Positions 1-7,279 of a stretch of 31,741 nucleotides of DNA are shown piece after piece; within the stretch, counting starts at the first letter, position 1, and every line of letters begins with the position of its first letter. Source of the DNA: a virus; IMG/VR virus record IMGVR_UViG_3300048790_000039, positions 1-31,741 of that record, one strand, 5' to 3'. The notes below the pieces were generated by a model that saw nothing but the letters and a program-made list of their open reading frames with translations, did not search any database and had not been told where the DNA came from. The position numbers were made by a program, and so were the translations under genes.

Positions 1-436
1 GCGTGACGGTATCACCGCGCACATAAGAGGATGTCACGCCCGAGTTAATGGCGACCGCCGATGTTGCGGTACTGAGCAACGCATAACTAACGACGGCTGG
101 ATTGGCATTCGTAATGCCGGTGATTTCAAACGGGCTTTCGGTGACAAACGCGCCGTTAAAAACCACTCTCATATAATAATTGCCGAATTCCAAAGCCAAG
201 CCTTGATTGATCGAGTCTTGGAATGGAATCATGCGCGGCGGATAGCTGCGCCCGGTCTGTCTTGAAAAACCGACGAAGGCCGTGCCAGCGCGTGAATAGG
301 CACCGCCTTTGTACGATACGTAAAAATTCCGCATCGTGAACGCACCGACATGGATGCGCGCAACGTCAAACCGCCCGGCAACCGATGCGCTTAATTCGCC
401 GGCAACAAAGGCGGATTCTAAGAGGGCGACGGACAT
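1..436 (-). CDS. Tail tube protein B-like (T7 gp12-type), N-terminal part only
   Basis: The first 145 codons of a gene that runs off the left edge. It starts MSVALLESAFVAGELSASVAG and continues with RFDVARIHVGAFTMRNFYV, a run of small and aromatic residues, then RMIPFQDSINQ and LALEFGNYYMRVV. This order (a gain of 'GELS.S..GR.D.A', 'RNF', 'RAGT.FVG', 'R.IPF', 'LEFG..Y.RV') is what I know from the large podovirus tail proteins that form the tail nozzle below the gp11-like adaptor. The start lies 3 bases after the stop of the upstream adaptor gene, fitting the adaptor-then-nozzle order of such phages. Role in virion: distal tail tube. The function call comes from pattern recall and context, and the missing C-terminus cannot be judged. 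Confidence 0.75.
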   Translation of the reverse strand, partial: MSVALLESAFVAGELSASVAGRFDVARIHVGAFTMRNFYVSYKGGAYSRAGTAFVGFSRQTGRSYPPRMIPFQDSINQGLALEFGNYYMRVVFNGAFVTESPFEITGITNANPAVVSYALLSTATSAVAINSGVTSSYVRGDTVT

Positions 437-439
437 GGG

Positions 440-1354
440 CTAATACGCCGAGCCGTCAGAGAATCCGCACGAGCCGGCCCAGCCAGCGCCCCAATAACCG
501 TAGCCGCCGCCGTCATTGCCGGCGATGTTGCCGATGCCCCAACTGAATGCGCCCGAGCCGCCGGTATTGCGGGCGCCGATCCAGTCGACTCTAATATCGC
601 TTGAGGCGGTCATTTCGTTGCCGTCGGCAACGCGGGCTTCATTGATTTTTTGTTTGGCGATCTGGATTTGCTGATTGCGAATTTCCATGCCAAATTTTTT
701 GTCTTTTTCGACCCACAACGGTAACGCCACTTCGCTGGCCCAATAAGCGACCAAGGCGGCCCGAAACAAATGATCCCATATCGTCGGGTACAATGCGTTG
801 AAGGTGTAGACGCAACTGGCCTGCGGCACATTCGATAGGATGACCGTGTTGCCTTGCGGGCTTTGGCCTTGGACTTGACCGGCGCTTGAGCCCGGCTGCG
901 AGGCATAATTGGGATCATTGGTCACCAGAAACCGCGACGGCACGATGCGGGTTCCTAGACCTGGTTGTTGTGCCAATCCAGGCATTGTCGGCGCGCTTGA
1001 ATTGACCGGCACGATATTGGTCGATGGCGCACCTGGATTCAAAAACGGATTCCATGGAATATAGCGAATACGCGAACAGTCCACGGGATAACCATATTCG
1101 TAACAGAATTGCGTGCCCGGCACTTTGCTGCCCACGCTGGGCGTCTGTCCGGTTGCGTCAGCCAATAAAAGTAACGGTTCCTGTTTGCGGGCGAAGGTCC
1201 AAGGTGCCGCGCGCAATAATTGCTCGCGGCATTGTGCATAGGATCGCAACATTACATTGCCGACGCGACCGCCCTGCTCGATGTCGCCCAATTCGGTATT
1301 AAGTGCGATGCAATCCAAAACCTGATTGGCAACATCGGTGACGGTATTGGCCAT
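440..1354 (-). CDS. Tail adaptor protein, T7 gp11 / P22 gp4-like (copy 1 of 3, longest)
   Basis: 304 residues. The N-terminal half has the pattern of the head-tail adaptor family: 'TDVANQVLDCIA', 'AQCREQLLRAAPWTFARK', then an aromatic beta region 'YEYGYPVDCSRIRYI' and 'SCVYTFNALYPTIWDHLFRAALVAYWASEVALPL'. Such proteins form the dodecameric ring between portal and nozzle. The two upstream genes share the same order of elements, so this is one of three tandem paralogs. The C-terminal 60 residues are a Gly/Ser/Trp-rich tail not seen in the other two copies (SGAFSWGIGNIAG, GYGYWGAGWAG). The start codon shares its A with the TAA of the previous gene (TAATG), implying coupled translation. Confidence 0.8.
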   Translation of the reverse strand: MANTVTDVANQVLDCIALNTELGDIEQGGRVGNVMLRSYAQCREQLLRAAPWTFARKQEPLLLLADATGQTPSVGSKVPGTQFCYEYGYPVDCSRIRYIPWNPFLNPGAPSTNIVPVNSSAPTMPGLAQQPGLGTRIVPSRFLVTNDPNYASQPGSSAGQVQGQSPQGNTVILSNVPQASCVYTFNALYPTIWDHLFRAALVAYWASEVALPLWVEKDKKFGMEIRNQQIQIAKQKINEARVADGNEMTASSDIRVDWIGARNTGGSGAFSWGIGNIAGNDGGGYGYWGAGWAGSCGFSDGSAY

Positions 1355-1977
1355 TAGCGTCCGTCCATCTGTGCCATTGCGCTAGATGCCTGTTCGTCGG
1401 CGGCACCCATTTTGGCCGCTTCGCCGCCGACCAACACGGTTCCGAGCCGCCGCGACAAAGCCGCGCTCAATAATTCGCAAAATGACACGTTCCACGTTGT
1501 TGGATCCGTCACTTGCGCGGTATAAGTCGCCACGGCATTGGCCACATTGCAGACAATGACGCGCTGGCCTGGGGTGTAATTATTGTCATTGGCTAATTGA
1601 AACGAATGCGGCTGCGGGTCCGCGTTCGGCGTGAAATAAGCCTGCGGCTTGACGATGCGGATTTTGATGGCGTCGGCCGGGAAGGCATATTCAAAGTTAA
1701 ATCCGAACGGCGGATTGGTCGCCGGATTCCATTGCGTCGGCGGAAAGTAACCGCCGACGGGCGCCGATTTGAGCAACGTCAGAACAATAGTGCGCTCGCT
1801 AAAATCATAGTCGTAGGTTTCCAGCAATTCGTCGCGGGTTTGGCTGTAGGTGTCGAGGAATTTCTTGGCCGCCGCCGAGCCGTCATAGAGCGATGCAATG
1901 CGCAATTTGTAGCCCATGCGGGCCAATGCGTTATTTGCTAGGTCTGCGGGCGACTGAATCGCTGCGGTGCTTGGCAT
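1354..1977 (-). CDS. Tail adaptor protein, T7 gp11 / P22 gp4-like (copy 2 of 3)
   Basis: 207 residues. It shows the same element order as its neighbours: 'SPADLANNALARMGY', 'TYSQTRDELLETYDYDFSERTIVL', 'GFNFEYAFPADAIKIRIV', 'VANAVATYTAQVTDPTTWNVSFCELLSAALSRRLG'. The helical N-terminus, the middle beta part with F/Y-E-Y-A-F/Y-P, and the 'ATYTAQV.DPT.W...F...L...L' segment before a last helix are typical of the podoviral adaptor family as I know it. The gene is joined by TAATG overlaps on both sides. Whether all three paralogs sit in one ring or form stacked layers cannot be told from sequence. Confidence 0.78.
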   Translation of the reverse strand: MPSTAAIQSPADLANNALARMGYKLRIASLYDGSAAAKKFLDTYSQTRDELLETYDYDFSERTIVLTLLKSAPVGGYFPPTQWNPATNPPFGFNFEYAFPADAIKIRIVKPQAYFTPNADPQPHSFQLANDNNYTPGQRVIVCNVANAVATYTAQVTDPTTWNVSFCELLSAALSRRLGTVLVGGEAAKMGAADEQASSAMAQMDGR

Positions 1978-2549
1978 TAGTCGGACCGTCCTTCACCAAG
2001 AGATTCAAACGCTGCGCCACTTTGCAGCATAGCCGCCTCCGTGTCGGGGCGTCCTGCGATCGCCATCGCCAATTCGGATGCCAACAAACGCACCACCGCT
2101 TCGCGGAATAATGGATCCCAAGTGGCTTCGCTCGGGTTGTTGTTATAGGTGGCATAGGCGGAAGCGAGATTCGACCAAATAACTTTAATCTGTGCGCCGC
2201 TCACGACGCTGTTTCCCACGCTCCAATTTTGCGGCAATGGATTGTTAGAATCGACCGACGACAATAGCGGCGCGATTTGCCAAACTTCAATTCCATTGGG
2301 CGGGTAGGCGTACTCGTAAGCAAAGCCGCCCTGGCCTGGATTGCCGGTCAGCGTCAATAAAACCGTACTGCGCGCTAAATCCCATGCCCATTGCCGCGCG
2401 ACGGTCGCGACGGCAGGCGCATAGAGTTTTTGAAGGGCTACGCCTGCGGGCGAATTGTCAAAATTCGGCGCATTGCCGGCCACGGCGGGCTGGTTATCGC
2501 CAATAAGCTGAATTGCGCTGTTGGCGACCGCATTTGACGAATCTGCCAT
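1977..2549 (-). CDS. Tail adaptor protein, T7 gp11 / P22 gp4-like (copy 3 of 3)
   Basis: 190 residues, the first copy to be translated. Elements: 'NAVANSAIQLIGD', 'LQKLYAPAVATVARQWAWDLARSTVLL', 'GFAYEYAYPPNGIEVWQI', 'LASAYATYNNNPSEATWDPLFREAVVRLLASELAMAI'. This matches copies 1 and 2 element by element, although identity is low, so the duplication is old or the copies were acquired separately. The start lies 6 bases after the stop of the large fibre gene, and the stop overlaps the next start (TAATG). Likely role: a ring between portal and tail nozzle. This is inferred from family pattern and position. Confidence 0.75.
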   Translation of the reverse strand: MADSSNAVANSAIQLIGDNQPAVAGNAPNFDNSPAGVALQKLYAPAVATVARQWAWDLARSTVLLTLTGNPGQGGFAYEYAYPPNGIEVWQIAPLLSSVDSNNPLPQNWSVGNSVVSGAQIKVIWSNLASAYATYNNNPSEATWDPLFREAVVRLLASELAMAIAGRPDTEAAMLQSGAAFESLGEGRSD

Positions 2550-2555
2550 GGCATT

Positions 2556-4631
2556 TTATCCCACCATCGAGCGCGGCAGATTGTTATCGTTGGACGGTTC
2601 AAGCGCGCCCATGATTTCTTGGATGCGGATGTTGGTCGCACCCGTCCCACCCCACCATTGCGTGCCGGCGCTGGAGCCATTGATGCCCGACGCGACCGTG
2701 CCGGTAAAATACAGTGAATAGGTCGTCGCCGAACTGACGTTGAACGTCTCGTATTGCAGAATGCAAGGCCCCCCCAAGTTAGTGGCGTTGGCGCCAGCGC
2801 CGGTCGTTGTTAAAAACACGGCGCTGCCGTTGTAGAGGAAGCATGTGTGATTACCAGCGGAAGCCGATTGGATATTCGTGCGCGCGTCGATAGTAATATG
2901 GTTGATGGCGCTGGTTGGCGTGATGGCTTGGCTGATAGCAGCGGCAGCACCACCGATGGTCGGGATCGTCGCGCTGTCGGTATAGGTGTTGCTTGTGGTC
3001 ACGCTGGCCACCGTTGAATTATACGCGGTCTGGATAACGTCGCCTGGCTTTTTCACACCGGGGCCTAAAAGTTGCAGCGTCGTACATGCGCTCGCCCATG
3101 AGCCGGCTGTCGCCAAACCGGCAGAATACTCGCAATAGCCGATGATGCGAACCGAATCATTGGATACCCCGCTGGTGGCGTAGAGCGTTCCTGCGGAAGT
3201 CGCCAAGCCGCTGATGGTTGTTGTGGTGACGCGATTGGTTTCCCACGATACGCACGGATAAATCTGCGTCGATATACTGCACAGCGCCGCGCCTAGTTCT
3301 GGCGTTCCTGAATTATAAGTCAGGAATATCCAAAGTCGGAACGGCACGTTGCTTGATGACGTGCCGAGCGTGGCGCCAGATGGTATAACAAGCGACAGCG
3401 CGCCGGTGATCGCCGTCCATACGGGGGTTCCGGTTGTGAGTGTCGTCGAGCGGAACGGCACGGAAACAGGATTGGTCGCGCTTGGCGTAGAGCCATTGGC
3501 ACCGACGACGTTAATTGTGAGCGCGCTGGCGCCGGCGCTCGCTGTCAACCCAAGATTAACCGGCACGTCGTAACCATAAGGCGGCTGCGTCGTTGAAACC
3601 GAAAACACGCCCGCCGACAGGGAAAGTCCCCACCCGGCGCTGGTGGCGCCCAATGTGCCGCACTGGAATCCGGTTGACGTCACCCATTGCAGCGCATTGG
3701 TCGCGCCCGAACACGACGGCACGGCCAGATCGGCAATCGCGGTCGAGGTGGCTGCGCCTTTGATGGTATTGGCCGATCCGGCGACGGCTAGTTTTGAATT
3801 GGTAACGGCGCCGGCCGAAATTGTCGTCGCGAGTGTGCCAGCCGAATTGGTGACGTCGCCCGTGAGCGCGGGGAAAGCCACCGCCGGCAGAGTGCCGCTA
3901 TTGATCTGCGCGGCATTGATGCTCTTGTTGGTCAGCGTTTGCGTATCCGACGTGCCGACGATATTGCCGCTGGCCGGGAACGTCTGCGCCACGCTGTTGA
4001 CTTGGAACGGCCCCGTGTAGTTATTGGTTCCGGTCCATGTGTTGTTGCCGCCGACCGTGACGAAGGCGCCGCAATCTTTCAACAGCGTACCCGTGGTATT
4101 ATTCCAGCACGCCGCGTCGTTGACGACGCTGGTAGATGGCCCGACGATACCGCCGACGACAAACGGGAAGGCGTAGGTTGCACCATTGAGGATAAGGTTA
4201 AATCCTTGGGTTGTCGCGCCGCCGCCATTGCCAATGGCAATGAGCGCGCCGCCTTGGGCGTTTGGCGACAGACACAGATAATGGTAGGGCCCGGTCGTTG
4301 GCCCGTCATATTTGCAATCGATCGTGCCGTAGGGCCCGGTGCCTTGCGCGGCATAGGGCGCGGTGCCGGTGCCGCGGGCAATCATGTCGAGTTCGGATAG
4401 GCCCATACCGACAGGACCACCAGAGGCAGCGCCCGAATCCTGCACGATCGGCTGGCTTGAGCCTTGCCCGACATACATTGGCGCGTGGCCAGACGTCCAC
4501 GTTCCGCCTTGCAGAATGGCCGATTGGCCATAGACAAGCGTCGGCGTTGATAGGCCGATAATCGCTAGAAGCGCTGCGCGAAGTCTATTCGCCCGATTGC
4601 GAGGCTGGCTGAGTTTCGGGAGCGGATTCAT
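2556..4631 (-). CDS. Large fibre-like protein with N-terminal export signal
   Basis: 691 residues from the chosen ATG at 4631 (GAGGA 11 bases upstream). A start 10 codons earlier is possible. The N-terminus is basic and then hydrophobic (LRAALLAIIGLSTPTLVYG), with a likely signal-peptidase site before QSAIL. The next ~100 residues are Gly/Thr-rich (GTWTSGHAPMYVGQG, MIARGTGTAPYAAQGTGPYG). The middle carries typical phage-fibre repeats (TLTNKSINAAQINSGTLP, FPALTGDVTNSAGTLATTISAGAV). The C-terminal ~250 residues are beta-rich, with a few Cys (CSISTQIYPC, CFLYNGSAVF). Its place just before the tail adaptor genes supports a tail fibre or spike. The Sec-like leader is odd for a virion fibre and is discussed in the findings. 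Confidence 0.7.
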   Translation of the reverse strand: MNPLPKLSQPRNRANRLRAALLAIIGLSTPTLVYGQSAILQGGTWTSGHAPMYVGQGSSQPIVQDSGAASGGPVGMGLSELDMIARGTGTAPYAAQGTGPYGTIDCKYDGPTTGPYHYLCLSPNAQGGALIAIGNGGGATTQGFNLILNGATYAFPFVVGGIVGPSTSVVNDAACWNNTTGTLLKDCGAFVTVGGNNTWTGTNNYTGPFQVNSVAQTFPASGNIVGTSDTQTLTNKSINAAQINSGTLPAVAFPALTGDVTNSAGTLATTISAGAVTNSKLAVAGSANTIKGAATSTAIADLAVPSCSGATNALQWVTSTGFQCGTLGATSAGWGLSLSAGVFSVSTTQPPYGYDVPVNLGLTASAGASALTINVVGANGSTPSATNPVSVPFRSTTLTTGTPVWTAITGALSLVIPSGATLGTSSSNVPFRLWIFLTYNSGTPELGAALCSISTQIYPCVSWETNRVTTTTISGLATSAGTLYATSGVSNDSVRIIGYCEYSAGLATAGSWASACTTLQLLGPGVKKPGDVIQTAYNSTVASVTTSNTYTDSATIPTIGGAAAAISQAITPTSAINHITIDARTNIQSASAGNHTCFLYNGSAVFLTTTGAGANATNLGGPCILQYETFNVSSATTYSLYFTGTVASGINGSSAGTQWWGGTGATNIRIQEIMGALEPSNDNNLPRSMVG

Positions 4632-4785
4632 TTTCAGTTTCGTCCTCGTCTTGCTTGGCATCGGGGACTTCTTCTTGTGCGGCTGCGGGCAGCGGCGCGT
4701 GGCGGATTTCGACACTGGTGCGGTTGTCACCCGGCTCGACGCCGTGCGTGCCGGACAGGGTGGTGGGCACCGGGCTATTTGCCAC
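4585..4785 (-). CDS. Small acidic-tailed protein (66 aa), GTG start
   Basis: I place the start at a GTG overlapping the TAG of the staple-like gene by 11 bases, because GGAG stands 7 bases upstream. No ATG in this frame fits. The product starts MANSPVPTTLSGTHGVEPG and has an acidic, Gln/Glu/Pro-rich C-terminal half (EEVPDAKQDEDETENESAPE). Its 3' end overlaps the start of the large fibre gene by 47 bases. No family recognised. The good ribosome site and the tight overlap with both neighbours argue that it is real. The low-complexity sequence gives no hint of function. Confidence 0.5.
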   Translation of the reverse strand: MANSPVPTTLSGTHGVEPGDNRTSVEIRHAPLPAAAQEEVPDAKQDEDETENESAPETQPASQSGE

Positions 4786-5095
4786 GCTCGGACTCCATAT
4801 TTTCGGCGTCCTCGGATTCGATACCAAGGTCCTCGATCTGCAATTCGATGCGGCAGCATTTGTCGCCGTCGCCCGTGTCATTTTCACTAACGGAAGTGAT
4901 TCGCGCCATGAAAAATCCGTGAATGGTCCCACCTACTTCGGCGTCCTTGTGGTCAAGATCGAGCTTGGCCAATTCCTTGTCGGTCAAGGTAATGCGCAAG
5001 CCATAAGGGTAATCCGGCTTGCTGGGCATGGCGATCGGCATAGCCGTGTCAAGCTTGTCCTCGTCATCTAGCTCCATGCTTTTCATCACGCGCAT
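4775..5095 (-). CDS. Capsid staple-like protein
   Basis: 106 residues from ATG 5095, with GGGAG 9 bases upstream. Longer upstream reading in this frame is Arg-rich out-of-frame sequence and was dropped. The core 'DYPYGLRITLTDKELAKLDL' followed by 'VGGTIHGFFMARITSVSEN' and 'CCRIELQIEDLGIE' is the pattern I know from small phage proteins annotated as capsid staple proteins, which clamp neighbouring capsomers in some tailed phages. The 'Y-G-L-x-I-x-L' strand, 'G' turn and 'L-Q-I-x-D-L' end are all present. It lies among small tagged proteins, away from the major capsid gene, so the exact contact is unknown. Confidence 0.65.
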   Translation of the reverse strand: MRVMKSMELDDEDKLDTAMPIAMPSKPDYPYGLRITLTDKELAKLDLDHKDAEVGGTIHGFFMARITSVSENDTGDGDKCCRIELQIEDLGIESEDAENMESERGK

Positions 5096-5099
5096 GGCG

Positions 5100-5576
5100 T
5101 TAGGCTCCCGGCTGCGCGGCACCTGCCGCCGCGGCGACCGGCGCCGGCGCGGCACCGCCCGGCGCTCCACCAGGCACCGCGCCCGCTTCGGCACCGGACG
5201 GCTCGCCACCTGCGCCCCCGCTGGCCATCATTTCCTGTTCCTGACGCGCCGCCATTTCCTTCATGGCGCTTTCATGCCGCGATGACATCTTGCGATGTTC
5301 CTCGCGGTGATTGCCGTGCAGATCGCGCCGCTCGGTTTCGTGCGACTTGCGCATGGCCTCGCGTTCTTCGTGGTGCTTCTCGTGCATCGGCTTGGCTTCG
5401 GCTTTGGGTTCCTCGGCCTTGGATTCGGATTTGGCGGATTCCTTTTTAGGGGCTTCCTTTTTTTCTTCTTTTTTGGGTGCCTCGGATTTCTTTTCGCCGC
5501 CCATGGCTTTTTTGGATGAAGCATGGTCGTACATGCGGGATTCGCGCTTTTCTTTCTTCGGTTCTTTGTCAGCCAT
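5100..5576 (-). CDS. Lys/Glu/His-rich coiled-coil protein with SRMYDHASS motif
   Basis: 158 residues. ATG 5576 follows AAGGA with an 8-base spacer. The N-terminus is MADKEPKKEKRE followed at residues 13-21 by SRMYDHASS, a variant of the motif ending three other proteins here. Residues ~30-75 are a charged Lys/Glu/Ala stretch. Residues ~75-125 are a His/Arg/Glu/Met-rich likely coiled coil (HEKHHEEREAMRKSHETERR). The last 40 residues are Gly/Ala/Pro. No enzyme motif. Unlike the other carriers, the motif is near the N-terminus. The extreme composition suggests an extended or DNA/virion-associated protein. I do not recognise a family. Confidence 0.7.
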   Translation of the reverse strand: MADKEPKKEKRESRMYDHASSKKAMGGEKKSEAPKKEEKKEAPKKESAKSESKAEEPKAEAKPMHEKHHEEREAMRKSHETERRDLHGNHREEHRKMSSRHESAMKEMAARQEQEMMASGGAGGEPSGAEAGAVPGGAPGGAAPAPVAAAAGAAQPGA

Positions 5577-5580
5577 GGCG

Positions 5581-5817
5581 CTAGTCCTTGTTGCTGGAAG
5601 GGTGATCGTACATGCGAGATTTCTTGGCCTTATGGCCCATGCCCATTAACGTGGTGGCCAAGCGAGCCTCTTTGCCCAACGCACCGGGCGCGTCTTTCTC
5701 TTTGGCGGCATAAGCCTTGGTGGACATGTCAGCCGCTTCCGCCTTGGCCTTGAATACGCCCTTGCGTGATTCAGGCACCGCTTTCTTGACCCAATTTTTC
5801 TTCTTACCTTCGGCCAT
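5581..5817 (-). CDS. Small basic protein ending in SRMYDHPSSNKD
   Basis: 78 residues from ATG 5817, chosen because CAGGA stands 8 bases upstream and because MAEGKKKNWVKKAV is a typical start of small basic phage proteins. An ATG at 5862 (TAATG overlap with the previous stop) is an alternative. The middle reads 'KGVFKAKAEAADMSTKAYAAKE' and 'LGKEARLATTLMGMGHK', the shape of a common phage family with 'A..AG.S...FA' and 'RQARLA.TL', as I recall. The last 12 residues carry the nonapeptide SRMYDHPSS. Function unknown. It is likely a minor virion or packaged protein by context. Confidence 0.68.
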   Translation of the reverse strand: MAEGKKKNWVKKAVPESRKGVFKAKAEAADMSTKAYAAKEKDAPGALGKEARLATTLMGMGHKAKKSRMYDHPSSNKD

Positions 5818-5861
5818 CGGTCTAGTCCTGCTTGCGACGTCGGCGAGATTGGGTGAAGCCA

Positions 5862-6065
5862 TTAGCGGTTAGAACTTGGGTGATCGTACATTCGGCTTTT
5901 CTTACGCTGTATTTTATCGCCAGTTTTATTTGCCGTCGCAATGGCAATTCCTTCTGGTACACCGGATTTTACCATGGCGGTTGCCTGTGCGGCTGCTTTG
6001 CTGGCCGCTTGTCCATGCAGTTTTTTATTGTGCTTGCTCGCGAAGTCCTTTGCTCCCCACGGCAT
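5862..6065 (-). CDS. Small protein (MPWGAKDFASKHNKK...) ending in SRMYDHPSSNR
   Basis: 67 residues from ATG 6065, two bases after the stop of the polymerase-like gene, with CCGGAAC 8 bases upstream. The core 'KHNKKLHGQAASKAAAQATAMVKSGVPEGIAIATANK' is a small helical domain that I know from many phage and proteobacterial proteins (conserved 'HNKKL.G...A', 'G.PEG.AIATANK'). Its role is not known to me. A KTGDKIQRKK linker leads to the terminal tag SRMYDHPSSNR. The stop TAA shares its last A with an ATG of the next gene (TAATG). Confidence 0.75.
   Translation of the reverse strand: MPWGAKDFASKHNKKLHGQAASKAAAQATAMVKSGVPEGIAIATANKTGDKIQRKKSRMYDHPSSNR
5877..5897 (-). repeat. 21-bp DNA repeat encoding SRMYDHP, copy A
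   Basis: Plus-strand core gggtgatcgtacattcggct is identical to the copy at 11607-11627. Shorter, partly matching copies occur at 5593-5619 and 5514-5540. All four are read in the same frame as S-R-M-Y-D-H. The match is strongest at protein level. Confidence 0.8.
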
Positions 6066-6384
6066 CGCTAGGTTCCGGTCGTTTTGGAATACGCGCCAAT
6101 TGCTCGTGGGTGTAACGGCGCCACGAGCGTAGGTACGGGTCGAACGGATAGCGCGCCACGGCGGCGTCCGCTGCCGCCAGTAATTTCGGCACTGGCTGCA
6201 TTCCACCGTTGGTAACGAAACCCATTTTCAATTCCGCTGACATCGCGGCCCAGCCAAACCACAGGCCGAGCGCTAACCAGATAACCCGCCACAACCGCCG
6301 CCACAAAGCCGGTTGCGGGAAAATGGAGCGGAAAGGAGATTGCGATTTCGACGCAACAGGCGACAAATAATGCACGTTCGGCAT
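6025..6384 (-). CDS. Membrane-anchored protein overlapping the 3' end of the polymerase-like gene
   Basis: 119 residues from ATG 6384, preceded by GAGG with a 5-base spacer. It overlaps the polymerase/ligase-like gene by 317 bases in another frame, and the next gene by 41 bases. The N-terminus is MPNVHYLSPVASKS. Residues ~30-48 are one membrane segment (LWRVIWLALGLWFGWAAM). The outside part reads 'LLAAADAAVARYPFDPYLRSWRRYTHEQLARIP', which looks like a TPR-type helix pair. This frame reads as more protein-like than the last 60 residues of the larger gene. It may be a true overlapping gene, or the natural C-terminus of the larger protein reached by a frameshift. Confidence 0.5.
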   Translation of the reverse strand: MPNVHYLSPVASKSQSPFRSIFPQPALWRRLWRVIWLALGLWFGWAAMSAELKMGFVTNGGMQPVPKLLAAADAAVARYPFDPYLRSWRRYTHEQLARIPKRPEPSDAVGSKGLREQAQ

Positions 6385-7276
6385 GGCTGCCTCGGTTGTT
6401 TCTAAATGCCACAAAAGGAATCGCCAGTGCAACGATCGCGCCGATACCTAGTTCTGTCGCCGCCTGGATGGCGTCACTATGGACGAATTGCTCATAAGGG
6501 AACGCCGCGGTGCCCCAGCCTAGACCGTTGCCGAACGGCGTCCATGCCAGAATGGCGGCGCCCCATAAAGTAATGCGGTGCATCGCACTTTGCATTTTAC
6601 TGACGTCGAAACCAAAACCGGCCAGCATGGCGCCGGCGATTAGTATTACGCCCATGATGATCGCCAGATTGAGCCAGATCGAGCGTGGGCGCCGGGCATA
6701 AAACAGGCCGATGATAATGGCGATCGCACCAACACGGCTTTGTGTCAGAAAAACCGGCAAGCCAGCGCTGATTGCCACCAGCCAATTGTGCTTGAGCGCG
6801 CCCCAAACAAATACCAGTGCAGCGAATTCGCCGAGCAATTCGCTGTTAAAAAAAAGCCCCGCCGGCAAGGTTGAATCGTGAGGCAGCGCGAGCAAACCAA
6901 AATACTGGCCGATAACCATGATCGTCGATACGGCAAGCCCGGCGCTTATTCCGACCATGATAGCATCGAGTGAATCCTGTTCGGCCCCCAACAAAAACGC
7001 GCCACACAGAAACACGATAAACAGTAGGTCTTGCACGCCGGCCAGTGGATAAGGCGAACCCAATAGCGACACTGCTCCGAGGGCGACAAAAAACACCAAA
7101 ACGAATTTCATCGTGTCGGTAAGATTGCGCGGATCCAGTTTTGACACCAGCGGCACGCCGAGCGCTATCACGGCCCAGCGCGGCATGAACGCGCCCGCAA
7201 TCATGCCAGGCCAATAAGCGGCGGCCACTGCAAATCCCAGCGCCGCCGCCTTGTATTTGGCCAAGCCGTTCCACAT
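6068..7276 (-). CDS. O-antigen polymerase/ligase-like (Wzy/WaaL-type) polytopic membrane protein
   Basis: 402 residues with about ten hydrophobic segments (for example FVLVFFVALGAVSLLG, LLFIVFLCGAFLLG, ALFVACCVEIAISFPL). Between residues ~250 and ~290 it has 'WTPFGNGLGWGTAAFPYEQFVHSDAIQAATELGIGAIVAL', spanning the family's 'P..G.G.G......HS....A.ELG..G' loop, where the conserved His lies. Proteins of this family polymerise or ligate surface polysaccharide at the outer face of the inner membrane. In a phage, such genes can alter the host O-antigen and block superinfection. The last ~60 residues (RDVSGIENGFRYQRW onward) are Arg/Gly/Ser-rich and look out of frame. It lies inside the late operon, 3 bases after the previous stop. 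Confidence 0.72.
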   Translation of the reverse strand: MWNGLAKYKAAALGFAVAAAYWPGMIAGAFMPRWAVIALGVPLVSKLDPRNLTDTMKFVLVFFVALGAVSLLGSPYPLAGVQDLLFIVFLCGAFLLGAEQDSLDAIMVGISAGLAVSTIMVIGQYFGLLALPHDSTLPAGLFFNSELLGEFAALVFVWGALKHNWLVAISAGLPVFLTQSRVGAIAIIIGLFYARRPRSIWLNLAIIMGVILIAGAMLAGFGFDVSKMQSAMHRITLWGAAILAWTPFGNGLGWGTAAFPYEQFVHSDAIQAATELGIGAIVALAIPFVAFRNNRGSHAERALFVACCVEIAISFPLHFPATGFVAAVVAGYLVSARPVVWLGRDVSGIENGFRYQRWNAASAEITGGSGRRRGALSVRPVPTLVAPLHPRAIGAYSKTTGT

Positions 7277-7279
7277 TGG

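Noticed and set aside
4632-4859. Upstream extension of the large fibre gene
   Set aside because: Overlaps two other genes, reads as basic low-quality sequence, and would move the signal peptide away from the N-terminus.
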